Positions 8,804 through 17,144 of a stretch of 64,000 nucleotides of DNA are shown piece by piece; within the stretch, counting starts at the first letter, position 1; each line of letters begins with the position of its first letter. The stretch is from NCBI GenBank assembly GCA_947591475.1, contig CANQDE010000004.1, forward strand, positions 124,001-188,000. The letters run 5' to 3'. The position numbers and the translations under genes were made by a program. Below the pieces are notes generated by a model. It saw only the letters and a program-made list of their open reading frames with translations. It made no database searches and was not told the DNA's origin. Source of the stretch: an uncultured Alistipes sp. (GTDB lineage Bacteria; Bacteroidota; Bacteroidia; Bacteroidales; Rikenellaceae).

Positions 8804-8883
8804 GGTGGGCAGCGACGATAACGTTTATAAGTAGACTAACGATCTACTGCATCAGGAACCGCTTCTAAAAGCGGCGCTAATAA
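8804..8883 (-). repeat. Family A repeat unit f (encodes the C-terminus of the GH115 protein)
   Basis: On the minus strand TTATTAGCGC (8874-8883) precedes the hairpin CCGCTT-TTAG-AAGCGG (8859-8874), then TTCCTGATGCAGTAG, and the tail CGTTATCGTCGCTGCCCACC. The GH115 reading frame continues through the hairpin and core and stops at 8836. Its last residues (LLAPLLEAVPDAVDR) are therefore encoded by the repeat. Confidence 0.65.
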
Positions 8884-11800
8884 GAAATTCTCGGCAGCGG
8901 GGAGGAAGAGGTCATGACCGCGATCGTTCAGATGGGCGGTGTCGTTGCGGCCGCCGCTCTGGAAGTAGATTGCGCGAAAAGCATCGTCTTCGGCGGCAAT
9001 GTCGCTCTGCCGTGCGGCATCGAATACCGGTATGCCGTAGCGTCCGCATACCTCGATGGTGGCATCGACCACCTTTTCCGAATCGCTGCCCTCGAAATTC
9101 TTGCATCGCCAACGCGTGAAAAAGAAGATTCGCGCTTCGGGATATTTCTTAATAAGCCCCTCGCACAGTACGGCCAGCTTCTCTTTGTAGTTATCGAGCC
9201 CGATCGTGTCGAGCAGCGAGGCATCGTTGTGCCCGCCGATGACGACGACGTAATCGAGCGAATCGCGCATCTCCTTGTAGCGTTTGTACATCGCCGGGCC
9301 GAAACGTTCGCGGTCGATCGCCACGCAACTGCCGTTGCGACCGTAGTTGTAGTATTCCATGCCGTGTTTCGCCGCGAATTTGTAGTGCCACGTCCGTTCG
9401 ATGGGTTCCTTGTGGTTGCGCACGTAGCTGTCGCCCAGTACGCCGATGCGTTTGCCCGCCAGCGGGTCGTTCGATGCCGGTGCGACGGGGAAGACGTAGT
9501 GCTTGCGGTCGGGCCGGAAGTCGATCATCCATTGATCGAGGACAACGTGCGGATCCAATGCCCGAACGGTCAGCGTGTGGCGGCCTTTCGTCAGCGCAAC
9601 GGGCAGCGTCTTGACCGCCTGTCCGCGCAGGACGTTGAGCTTCCACGTGTCGGTGCGTCCCTTTTCGCGGAACGAGAACACCTGTTCTTCGCCGTCGTCG
9701 ATGCGGATGCCGAAACGGATGTCGCCCCGATCGTTGGGCTGTGTCGGGATGACCGCCGTGCGCAATACGGCATCGCCTGCCCACCCCGAATCGAACGCAT
9801 AGACGACCTCGGCGCCCTTGGGCAGGACGGTCGCCCGCATGCTGTGCCCGAGCATCTGCACGGTGTGTACGCCCTCCGAAGCGGTCGTCCAGTCGCAGGC
9901 GTTGCGGGCGATGCAGCGGTCGGCGGTCAACGGATGGGCATCGGGCCGAGGCGCGTCGCCGGCTAATCGGGCGATTTCGTCGTCGGTCAGTCCGACGGGC
10001 AGCGTGGGCGGGAAGAAGACATAAAGGTCGCGCGGGGCGGCGCACATCGACCGGCGCCATTTGCCGCCGGACATCGTGTCGTTGTAGTAGTCGGTCAGCG
10101 TGCGGATTTTGTGGTAGGCGCGCAAGCTCTTGGCTGCTGCGGCGTACATCGCGGTGTCGCGGTTCCACAGCGAAGCGTCGGCCTGCCCTAAGGCGTAGGA
10201 ACGGGCGCGCTGGGCCTCCAATAGCTTGACGCTCATGGCGGCGGCCGCTTCGACGGGATATTCCACGGCGGCGAAGAACGCATTGCGTCGGGCCGAATCG
10301 ACGTATCGTTCGGCCTCGGCGACTTGTCGGCGAATCGCCTCGAATTGCTCCATGTAACGGTCGGCCTCGCTGCCGAACTCCGTGAAACTGAACTCCGTGT
10401 CGATCACCTGCGAGCGTCCGCGCGGATAGCGCGATCGGTCGAGTTCGACCTGCGTCCAGCCCATGTGCTCGGGCTTGCGGATGCCGCACAGCCGATAAAA
10501 TTCCTGCATGGCCGGAAGTAGTCGCCGACCGGCTGCATCGCCGAATTGCCGGCACAACCAGCGTTCGAGGTGGTCGGTCAGTCCGTCGGGGCGGATGGCG
10601 TCGATGTTCCAAGCCATATCGAGGAACAACTCCAAATCGTAGGCCGCCACCTTTACGTCGTGGACGTTGGCGATCCATACGCGGCGGGCATGGTGGTCGT
10701 AGGCTTGCCGCATCTCGTTGTAGATCAGTCCGGGCTGCGTCGTGGTTAGCCACAGATAGTCGTGCGGACGCCCCCAATAACTCAAATGGTAGTAGACGCC
10801 TGCGCCGCCGCTGCGCTGCTGTTGCAAGCTGTCGCTCAAGCGGGTCAGATAACCGTAGTTGTCGTCGCACCACATCAACGTTACGTCGTCGGGCACGTCG
10901 AGCCCGTTATCCAAGATGTCGAGCACCTCCTTGTAAGGCAGGAAAACCTGCGGAATCCGCTCGGCGGGACGGCCGATATGCTTTTCGAGCAGCTGCCGCT
11001 GGTCGCCGATGACTCGTTGCAGGGCGGCGGTCTTTTCATTTAAGGTTGAGACCCCCTCCATGCCGCTGTCGTGGATGCCCCGCATCCCGATGGTGAAGAG
11101 GTTTTCGGACTTCCGCACCTCGTTCAGCCGTTCGCTCCAGTAGGCCAGCACCGAATCGCGGTTCGTGATGTAATTGTAGGGGCCGCGACGCTGCGCATCC
11201 CATTCGCCGACGTTGTTGCGCAACAGCGGTTCGCAATGCGACGTGCCGATGACGATGCCGCAACTGTCGGCGGCCTCCTTGGCTCCCTCGACGAAGTAGA
11301 AAGGCGTCGTCGAATCGTGCATCGCAGGCCAAAGGGTGTTAGCGCGCAGGCGCAGCAGCAACCGGAAAATCTCGCGGTAGGTCTTTGCGCCGATGCGGCC
11401 CCGCTCGGTGGGTTCGAAGGTCTGCCAGCTCCACGGTTGCAGCGACCAGTCTTCGTCGTTGAGGAAGATGCCGCGATAGGCGACCGAGGGGCTTTGCAGC
11501 GTGCGGAAATCGGACGCTACGGTGAGTTTCGTCCGGCGCTGCGGAACGACGTCGCCCCACCACACCCACGGCGAAACGCCCGCCATGCGCGAAAGTTCCA
11601 GCAGACCGTAGGCCGTGCCGCGTCCGTTGCTGCCGACGACCCACAACTGTCCACCGCTGACGGTGACGCAGAATGCGTCGGGTTTGCCCGCCAATTCGGC
11701 GACGGGCACACCAGCCTTTTTCAAGGCGTTCCGAACGCCGGCCGATGCCTTGCCCAATTCGACGATGCGGACGGTCGCTTGCGAAGCCGGTGCCGCGACC

Positions 11801-11982
11801 GGTTCGAGACCGGTAACCTGCCGGAGGTCGCTCTTGAAGAGTTCGAGCGCGACGGCAACGACCGGCGTCGTCGAGCGGGGCACCGAGTAGCTGACGGCGC
11901 GCGAACCGTCGAACCATACGAAATCGTCGGCGTGCACGGTGCACGCCGACAAAAGGGTCAGAATGAGTAAGATCCGTCTCAT
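8836..11982 (-). CDS. GH115 alpha-glucuronidase fused to a C-terminal SGNH esterase domain
   Basis: The protein has 1048 residues. An N-terminal signal with LLSAC (Cys14) suggests a lipoprotein. Residues ~20-830 match GH115: NGRGTAYGLLELSRMAG, then SPWVWWGD, SPSVAYRGIFLNDED, RLRANTLWPAMHD and GTSHCEPLLRNN. GH115 removes (4-O-methyl-)glucuronic acid from xylan or arabinogalactan side chains. From residue ~841 a complete SGNH domain follows: GVLGDSY (Ser852), GGHND (~916-920), DTAHLND (Asp1014/His1017). This suggests a second, ester-cleaving activity. The last ~15 residues are encoded by a dispersed repeat. It follows the rhamnose mutarotase gene by 7 bp. Family assignment is firm; the esterase substrate is unknown. 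Confidence 0.88.
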   Translation of the reverse strand: MRRILLILTLLSACTVHADDFVWFDGSRAVSYSVPRSTTPVVAVALELFKSDLRQVTGLEPVAAPASQATVRIVELGKASAGVRNALKKAGVPVAELAGKPDAFCVTVSGGQLWVVGSNGRGTAYGLLELSRMAGVSPWVWWGDVVPQRRTKLTVASDFRTLQSPSVAYRGIFLNDEDWSLQPWSWQTFEPTERGRIGAKTYREIFRLLLRLRANTLWPAMHDSTTPFYFVEGAKEAADSCGIVIGTSHCEPLLRNNVGEWDAQRRGPYNYITNRDSVLAYWSERLNEVRKSENLFTIGMRGIHDSGMEGVSTLNEKTAALQRVIGDQRQLLEKHIGRPAERIPQVFLPYKEVLDILDNGLDVPDDVTLMWCDDNYGYLTRLSDSLQQQRSGGAGVYYHLSYWGRPHDYLWLTTTQPGLIYNEMRQAYDHHARRVWIANVHDVKVAAYDLELFLDMAWNIDAIRPDGLTDHLERWLCRQFGDAAGRRLLPAMQEFYRLCGIRKPEHMGWTQVELDRSRYPRGRSQVIDTEFSFTEFGSEADRYMEQFEAIRRQVAEAERYVDSARRNAFFAAVEYPVEAAAAMSVKLLEAQRARSYALGQADASLWNRDTAMYAAAAKSLRAYHKIRTLTDYYNDTMSGGKWRRSMCAAPRDLYVFFPPTLPVGLTDDEIARLAGDAPRPDAHPLTADRCIARNACDWTTASEGVHTVQMLGHSMRATVLPKGAEVVYAFDSGWAGDAVLRTAVIPTQPNDRGDIRFGIRIDDGEEQVFSFREKGRTDTWKLNVLRGQAVKTLPVALTKGRHTLTVRALDPHVVLDQWMIDFRPDRKHYVFPVAPASNDPLAGKRIGVLGDSYVRNHKEPIERTWHYKFAAKHGMEYYNYGRNGSCVAIDRERFGPAMYKRYKEMRDSLDYVVVIGGHNDASLLDTIGLDNYKEKLAVLCEGLIKKYPEARIFFFTRWRCKNFEGSDSEKVVDATIEVCGRYGIPVFDAARQSDIAAEDDAFRAIYFQSGGRNDTAHLNDRGHDLFLPAAENFLLAPLLEAVPDAVDR

Positions 11983-11989
11983 GGCTGCA

Positions 11990-12304
11990 TCAGTCCATGT
12001 GGAAGACCTCGGGCAGCGGGATCGTTACGGGCGAGTTGTCGGGATTGACCTCCATGATGTCGGCCATGTAGTCCCACCACTTCTGCACGATGGGGTTGTT
12101 GCCCATGTCCTGCGACGATTCGCCGCCGCGGGTTTTCTGGCAGGCAAAGAGGATGTTCGTGTCGCGATCCCAGTAGATCGAATAGTCGTAGACGCCGTTT
12201 TCGGACAGCATCTTTTTCAGTTCGGGCCAGATAGCCGCATGGCGGCGTTCGTACTCCTTTTCGAAGCCCGGTTTCAGGAACATTTTGAATGCTTCTCGTT
12301 TCAT
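11990..12304 (-). CDS. rhaM: L-rhamnose mutarotase
   Basis: This 104-residue protein matches the RhaM (YiiL) family over its whole usual length. It has EYERRHAAIWPEL, with Tyr18 and His22 at the positions used for catalysis in the family, the QKWWDYMADIM segment and NPDNSP near the end. It interconverts alpha and beta anomers of L-rhamnose, feeding rhamnose catabolism after rhamnogalacturonan-I breakdown. The start at 12304 gives exactly the family N-terminus; the longer reading frame to 13102 runs into the GH28 gene. Its leader carries two tandem CAGTTAATAAAAAA boxes immediately before the ATG. It sits between GH28 and GH115. Confidence 0.93.
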   Translation of the reverse strand: MKREAFKMFLKPGFEKEYERRHAAIWPELKKMLSENGVYDYSIYWDRDTNILFACQKTRGGESSQDMGNNPIVQKWWDYMADIMEVNPDNSPVTIPLPEVFHMD

Positions 12305-12423
12305 TTTTTTATTAACTGTTTTTTTATTAACTGGTTGGTAAGGATAGGTCGGTTTGAGAGAGAGGGGAAGGGAAGCGAAGACGTCGAAGACGGCAGTAGC
12401 CGCAGCGGCGTTCCCTGCCCCTG

Positions 12424-13809
12424 TCATTCGGCTGTGATGAGTTGGTCGTAAACGATGTTTTCGGTGCGGAGCGCTTCGACCTGTTCGGCCTGCTCGACGA
12501 ACTCCGTTACGGCTTTCGCGTGGAGGTTCCGAAGGTCCACGTTCCGGATGGGCAGCCGTGCGTCGCCCTTGATGTCGATCATCGCCCGCGTGGTGTCGCA
12601 TTCGACCCGATTCATGCGGATGTTCTCGATGCGGGTGATGGCCGTTTCGTAGGTCGGCACGAGGTCTTTCCACTGGTAGAGTACGTCGGTGTCGATCTCG
12701 AACATCCGCAGGGCGTTGCCGACGCGGACGCTGTCCATCCAGATGTTCTCGATGAATCCGCCGCGCCGATGGTTCGTTTTGATGAAGAAGACGCGCAGCA
12801 CCGAACCGGCCACCTCGCAGTCGTGCAGGTAGATGTTGCGGATACCGCCCGAGATTTCGCTGCCGACGCCCAGCAGCGTGTGCCCTTTGACGATGCGGCA
12901 GTTGCGCACGACGATGTTTTCGCACGGGGCGGCCAGCCGCCAGGCGTCGCGGTTGCGGCCCGCCTTGATGACTACCGCGTCGTCGCCCTGGTCGAACGTG
13001 CAGTCCTCGACCAGAAAATTGCGGGTCATTTCGAGGTCGATGCCGTCGTTGTTGTGGCCGTGAGCACGGACGTCGAGGTTGCGGGCGATCCCGCCGTCGC
13101 ACAGATAGATGTGGATCGTCCAGAAAGGACTTTCACGGATTTTGAATCCGTCGAGCAGGATGTTGTGGCAGCGGTTCAGATGGATCAGATGAGGGCGCAG
13201 GTGGTTGTCGCCGACGGCCATTTGCCTCTCCTCGACCGGCACATCGGTCGAAGCCTGCGTATAGAGTTGTTTCAGCGCGTCGAGATGGGGCTGCGGTCGT
13301 CCGAACCAAGTGCGCCACGTCTCCATGCGGGGGCTCAACGTGCCGCTGCCTGTGATGGCGATGTTCTTGCACTCGAAAGCGTAGACCAACGGCGAATAAT
13401 TGTAGCATTCCAATCCCTCCCACGAGGTCATGACAGCCGGCAGATAGTCGGCGGGGTCGTCCGTGAAGCGGACGACGGAGCCTTCGGCGAGGTGCAGATC
13501 GACGTTGCTGCGCAGATGGATGGGGCCGGTCGACCATTCGCCTGCGGGAACGACGACGTGTCCGCCGCCTGCACGGTTGCAGGCTTCGATAGCAGCTGCG
13601 AACGCCTCGGTGCACGACGTTCGGCCGTCGGCCACGGCGCCGTAGTCGGTGATGGAAAATTCGCGATCGGGGAAAACGACTTCGCGAATCGTCGGCATGT
13701 CGAACGGAGCGTCGACCGCGATGTCGCGATAGGTGATCTGCGGCGATTGGCAGGCGGTCGTTATGCCGAGCAGGGTGCAAAGCACGAGAAAAAGAGGTTT
13801 CGGTTTCAT
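12424..13809 (-). CDS. GH28 polygalacturonase-type lipoprotein
   Basis: The protein has 461 residues. The N-terminus ends in GITTAC (Cys20), a lipobox, so it is probably membrane-anchored. The right-handed beta-helix begins at FSITDYGAVADG. GH28 catalytic elements are visible: NND (Asn254/Asp255) with Asp258, the GDD pair at 276-277, and KGH (His310). The last motif is GHTLLGVGSE rather than the canonical GHGxSxGS. GH28 enzymes hydrolyse alpha-1,4 galacturonic acid or rhamnogalacturonan backbones. Association with rhamnose mutarotase favours a rhamnogalacturonan-type backbone, which is inference. It lies between the GH2 gene and rhaM on the leftward strand. Confidence 0.88.
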   Translation of the reverse strand: MKPKPLFLVLCTLLGITTACQSPQITYRDIAVDAPFDMPTIREVVFPDREFSITDYGAVADGRTSCTEAFAAAIEACNRAGGGHVVVPAGEWSTGPIHLRSNVDLHLAEGSVVRFTDDPADYLPAVMTSWEGLECYNYSPLVYAFECKNIAITGSGTLSPRMETWRTWFGRPQPHLDALKQLYTQASTDVPVEERQMAVGDNHLRPHLIHLNRCHNILLDGFKIRESPFWTIHIYLCDGGIARNLDVRAHGHNNDGIDLEMTRNFLVEDCTFDQGDDAVVIKAGRNRDAWRLAAPCENIVVRNCRIVKGHTLLGVGSEISGGIRNIYLHDCEVAGSVLRVFFIKTNHRRGGFIENIWMDSVRVGNALRMFEIDTDVLYQWKDLVPTYETAITRIENIRMNRVECDTTRAMIDIKGDARLPIRNVDLRNLHAKAVTEFVEQAEQVEALRTENIVYDQLITAE

Positions 13810-13872
13810 GGCAGGTTGTGTTCGTTTGTGCCGGTGCAGGTCTTAAGTAGGGTTTTGTTCTATTGTATTGAG

Positions 13873-13923
13873 AGAGCCGATGACGATCATAAGCAAGGTA
13901 TGGGTCTATTGCGCTAATAAAAA
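13873..13923 (-). repeat. TTATTAGCGC repeat overlapping the 3' end of the GH2 gene
   Basis: On the minus strand this reads TTTTTATTAGCGCAATAG, then CTTGCTTATGATCGTCATCGG. It matches the 61-bp units near 43,050 and 43,710. The GH2 stop (TAG at 13906-13908) is within the repeat, so the final residues LLAQ are encoded by it. Confidence 0.6.
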
Positions 13924-16899
13924 TTCCAATTCGACGATGCGCAGTTCGTGGCCGACCCGATCGCCCGACTTCGATTTGTAGAGGTCGAGGTCGTTGGCCA
14001 CGGGTTCCGCTATCTCGACGATTTGGCCGAAAGCGTCGCTCTCCTCGCTCGTGCCCGCCAGCCGAATCGTGATTTCGTCGGCCTCGACGGGCTTCACGTG
14101 CAAGTGGACATAGCCTAAACTTTTGGGCGTCTCGCCGCTCCAGATTAGCTTGTCGCCTGCATAGATTTCGAGCGGGTAGCTGCGCAGCCGCCAGCCGGTC
14201 AGCTTCATGCAGATTTCGTCGACTGCGGCGCGCTCCGCCAGCCGATAGGTGATCCACGCGGTCGATGCTCGGCCGTCGTTGCGCCATTCCGACAACTCGT
14301 TGTCGTCGAAACTCTTGCAAGCATCCGCTTCGTTGGCTCCGGCCGTCGCCGAGACGATTGCCACGTCGCGTTTCGTGTCGCGATACGACGGTTCGGACGG
14401 CGTTTCGCCGCGGGTGAGCCATCCTTCGAGCGCGTCGCCCGCGAGATATTCGCTCAAACCGTCCTTCGTCTTGATGCGATGGGTCGTGAGCGTCGTTTCG
14501 GCTCCTTGCACGCCGTCGGCTGTCGCCCGAACGGTTACCCGTCCGCTCCGACAAGTCGAACGCAACAACACGCGATTGACGCCGCATTCGACGGGCAGGT
14601 TGCGCGCGAGGATGCAGTTGTCAGGGCCCGAAGCGATTCCGCCGCGCCATTCGGCCGGGCCTTCCAGTTCGAAGTGAATCGTCCGGTTGTCGAGCGGGCA
14701 GCGGCGGCCTGCGGCATCGCAAACCTCTACTTCGACCAGCGCCATGTCGGCACCGTCGGCTTTCCAGCCGGTCGGATTTTCAATCGTGCGCAGGCGGATG
14801 CGTGCGGGTTCGCCAGCCGTTTCGAGCATGTTGGTCAATTCAGTGCGGCGTTCTCCGGTCGCATGGTCGGTGTAGCTGCTGTACACCTCCAACCGCCCGG
14901 GCTCGAAAGCCACCTGCTCGAACGTATGCAGGAAATGGTAATCGCGATGATGCTTACCGACCGGACGTCCGTTCAGCCGCAACTCCACGTCGTCATAAGT
15001 CGATACGACGTAGACCGGTTTGACCGTTCCGGCGGGGTAGTTCCAATGGCCGATGAGGTGCGTGCGCCGGTGTTCGGTATCGACCCAGCCGTCCCACATT
15101 GCTTGGTGGGCGAAAAAGGCGTCCTTCGGGATGCGCATCGGATCGACCACACCGCTCGTGCGGTAGTTGGCCTCGCCGCGCTGGTGGGTGTTCGTATCGG
15201 AGAAGATGATTTTCGTGCCGCCCGAGCTGACCCGACGGCCCGTGCCTGGACGTTCGAGCCAATAGTCGTACCAACGGCGCACGCCCTCGACGGCCAACAT
15301 ATCCTGATTGTGGTTGTAGTCGCTGGCGTCCTGCCCGCGATAGAGCGGGCCGTCGCCCTCCTTGTGATAGGGGTAACTGTATGCGTCCCAGTATTTTCGG
15401 AGCCCTTCGTCGCGGCTGTACTCCATCGCCCACATCGGGTGATGGGCGCTTTTGTTGATGTAGAGCATCTCGCCGCCGTATTCGGCTTCGCGGATGTCCA
15501 GCATCTCGCGCGACCCGATGGCCCGTCCACCGTGCGGATCGTAACGGTCGCGCAGAGCCTTCATTTCGAGCATATGTTCGCGCGAAATGGCCTTGTTGCC
15601 GCACTCGTAGAAGAGGATGCTCGGATTATTGCGGTTGTAGATGATAGCGTCGCGCATCAACTCCTTGCGTTGTTCCCATTGACGGCCTTCGCGGTCTTTT
15701 TCGGCATCGCCTGCGGGCATCGCCTGAATCAGTCCGACGCGGTCGCACGATTCGACGTCCTGTTTCCAAGGCGTTACGTGCATCCAGCGGACGAGGTTGG
15801 CATTCGCTTCGACCATCAGTCCGTTGCTGAAGTCGCTCAACCAAGCCGGCACGCTCATCCCGACGGCGGGCCATTCGTTGGAGGTGCGCTGGGCGAAACC
15901 CTTGAGTTGCAGCACGCGGTCGTTCAGGCGGACTTTGCCGTCGGCGAAGTCGGTTTTGCGGAATCCGGTGCGGGTCTTCACGGCATCGACCGCACGTCCC
16001 GAAACGGCGTCGATCAGTTGCGTCTCCACGGTATAGAGGTAGCCGTAGCCCCAGCTCCAGAAGTGCAATCCTTCGCAGGACGCCTCCGTGCGGAGCGTGG
16101 CGGTGCCGCCGGCTGCAATTTCGATCGGTTCGGATTCGGCGGAAGCGATTCGGCGGCCGTCGCGGTCGTGGACGAGCATTGCGTAGCGCACCTGACGAGT
16201 TTCGGCGCTTTCGTTGCGCACTTCCGATTCGGCGTGGATTGTGGCGCGACGGGCGGGGATGTCCATGTCGGTGGCGTAGACGTAAACGCCGGTCGTTCCC
16301 AGCGTGCTGTACAAAGGCAAGGTCTGGTAGAGGTCGCCGGTTAGATGCAACCGGACGTTCTTGGGAATCCCGCCGTAATTGGCGTTGAAATTCCGATCCG
16401 ACCATTGGTATTTGGTGTCGGTCGCCTGTTCGTGATAGTCCCAGTCGTTGTCGACGCGCACGGCGAACACGTTTTCGCCATCGACCAAGTAGGGTGTCAG
16501 GTCGAATCCGACGGCCATGACGCCGTTTTCATGCAGTCCGAGCGCGTGGCCGTTCAGATAGAAGTCGCCACGCTGTCGGACGCCTTCGAATTCGATGAAC
16601 GCTTTGCCTCGGGGGGCGTGCTTCGGCAGCCGAAAGTGCTTGCGGTACCAGACGACGGTATCGGTCAAATCTTTGATATGCAGGCGAAAGGCTTCGTCTT
16701 CGTTGAATGCGCGCGGAAGCGAGATGCTTTGCCAATCGGAATCGTCGAAATCGGGTCGAACGGCTTCGGGGGTATCGCCGATATGCAACAGCCAGTCGCT
16801 GTTGAAGTTGTAGGTTTTGCGAACGGGCTTTTCGTGAGCCGAGAGCGGTAGAAAGAGCAATAATAGGCTGCTTGTAATCAGTAGTTTAAGAAGTTTCAT
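13906..16899 (-). CDS. GH2-family glycoside hydrolase with atypical acid/base position and C-terminal discoidin-like domain
   Basis: The start at 16899 gives a clean signal peptide (MKLLKLLITSSLLLLFLPLSA) and lies just after a promoter box at 16920-16950. The reading frame extends to 17148, but that would put the start upstream of the promoter. The 997-residue protein has the GH2 sugar-binding domain (~25-185), immunoglobulin-like domain and TIM barrel. Where GH2 enzymes have NPSxxxxSLGNE, this has NNPSILFYECGNK (Lys436). The putative nucleophile region PMWAMEYSRDEG (Glu493) is kept. Residues ~860-975 look like an F5/8 (discoidin) carbohydrate-binding domain. The substrate is unknown; context suggests a pectin component. 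It may use another Glu, for example Glu432. Confidence 0.82.
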   Translation of the reverse strand: MKLLKLLITSSLLLLFLPLSAHEKPVRKTYNFNSDWLLHIGDTPEAVRPDFDDSDWQSISLPRAFNEDEAFRLHIKDLTDTVVWYRKHFRLPKHAPRGKAFIEFEGVRQRGDFYLNGHALGLHENGVMAVGFDLTPYLVDGENVFAVRVDNDWDYHEQATDTKYQWSDRNFNANYGGIPKNVRLHLTGDLYQTLPLYSTLGTTGVYVYATDMDIPARRATIHAESEVRNESAETRQVRYAMLVHDRDGRRIASAESEPIEIAAGGTATLRTEASCEGLHFWSWGYGYLYTVETQLIDAVSGRAVDAVKTRTGFRKTDFADGKVRLNDRVLQLKGFAQRTSNEWPAVGMSVPAWLSDFSNGLMVEANANLVRWMHVTPWKQDVESCDRVGLIQAMPAGDAEKDREGRQWEQRKELMRDAIIYNRNNPSILFYECGNKAISREHMLEMKALRDRYDPHGGRAIGSREMLDIREAEYGGEMLYINKSAHHPMWAMEYSRDEGLRKYWDAYSYPYHKEGDGPLYRGQDASDYNHNQDMLAVEGVRRWYDYWLERPGTGRRVSSGGTKIIFSDTNTHQRGEANYRTSGVVDPMRIPKDAFFAHQAMWDGWVDTEHRRTHLIGHWNYPAGTVKPVYVVSTYDDVELRLNGRPVGKHHRDYHFLHTFEQVAFEPGRLEVYSSYTDHATGERRTELTNMLETAGEPARIRLRTIENPTGWKADGADMALVEVEVCDAAGRRCPLDNRTIHFELEGPAEWRGGIASGPDNCILARNLPVECGVNRVLLRSTCRSGRVTVRATADGVQGAETTLTTHRIKTKDGLSEYLAGDALEGWLTRGETPSEPSYRDTKRDVAIVSATAGANEADACKSFDDNELSEWRNDGRASTAWITYRLAERAAVDEICMKLTGWRLRSYPLEIYAGDKLIWSGETPKSLGYVHLHVKPVEADEITIRLAGTSEESDAFGQIVEIAEPVANDLDLYKSKSGDRVGHELRIVELEFLLAQ

Positions 16900-16919
16900 C
16901 GGTTGGGCAATTATTCTTC

Positions 16920-16950
16920 CAAATATAACGAAAAGAAACGGTTTTTCCAA
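16920..16950 (-). promoter_or_regulatory. Bacteroidota-type promoter for the GH2 gene
   Basis: On the minus strand a TTG (16948-16950) is followed 20 bp later by TATATTTG (16920-16927), a perfect TAnnTTTG -7 box. The GH2 start codon at 16899 is about 20 bp downstream, so the gene can be transcribed separately from susCD. Confidence 0.7.
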
Positions 16951-17098
16951 GCGGGCGGAGCAAAAAAGGCCGCCGGAAGCCGGAAAGAGGTGAGGAGAGC
17001 GGGGCGGGCGAGGAGAAACCGAGGGGCGAGCCGGAAAAAAGCGCAGCGGGACGAAAAAAGGGGCGGGCGAGCGGAAAGGGGGAGGGCAGAACAAAAAA
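16945..17098 (+). other. Purine-rich strand-asymmetric tract
   Basis: About 150 bases between the SusD terminator and the GH2 promoter are almost entirely A and G on the plus strand, for example GGTGAGGAGAG and GGAAAGGGGGAGGG. No coding gene is supported here. The tract lies immediately after a terminator (transcript-distal side) and just upstream of the GH2 promoter. Confidence 0.6.
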
Positions 17099-17122
17099 GG
17101 AGCGACCGAAACCGGTCGCTCC
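17093..17122 (-). terminator. Rho-independent terminator after the pectin-locus SusD
   Basis: On the minus strand a perfect 10-bp stem GGAGCGACCG/CGGTCGCTCC with a 4-base loop is followed by TTTTTTG. It begins about 22 bp after the susD stop and should end or attenuate the susCD transcript. Confidence 0.8.
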
Positions 17123-17144
17123 TTTGGAAATTCGGGTTCGAAAA

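Noticed and set aside
14479..16344. Long plus-strand open frame opposite the GH2 gene
   Set aside because: Shadow of the GH2 coding strand with no recognisable protein features. Similar shadows at 719-1942, 20830-22425 and 61141-62619 were dismissed for the same reason.
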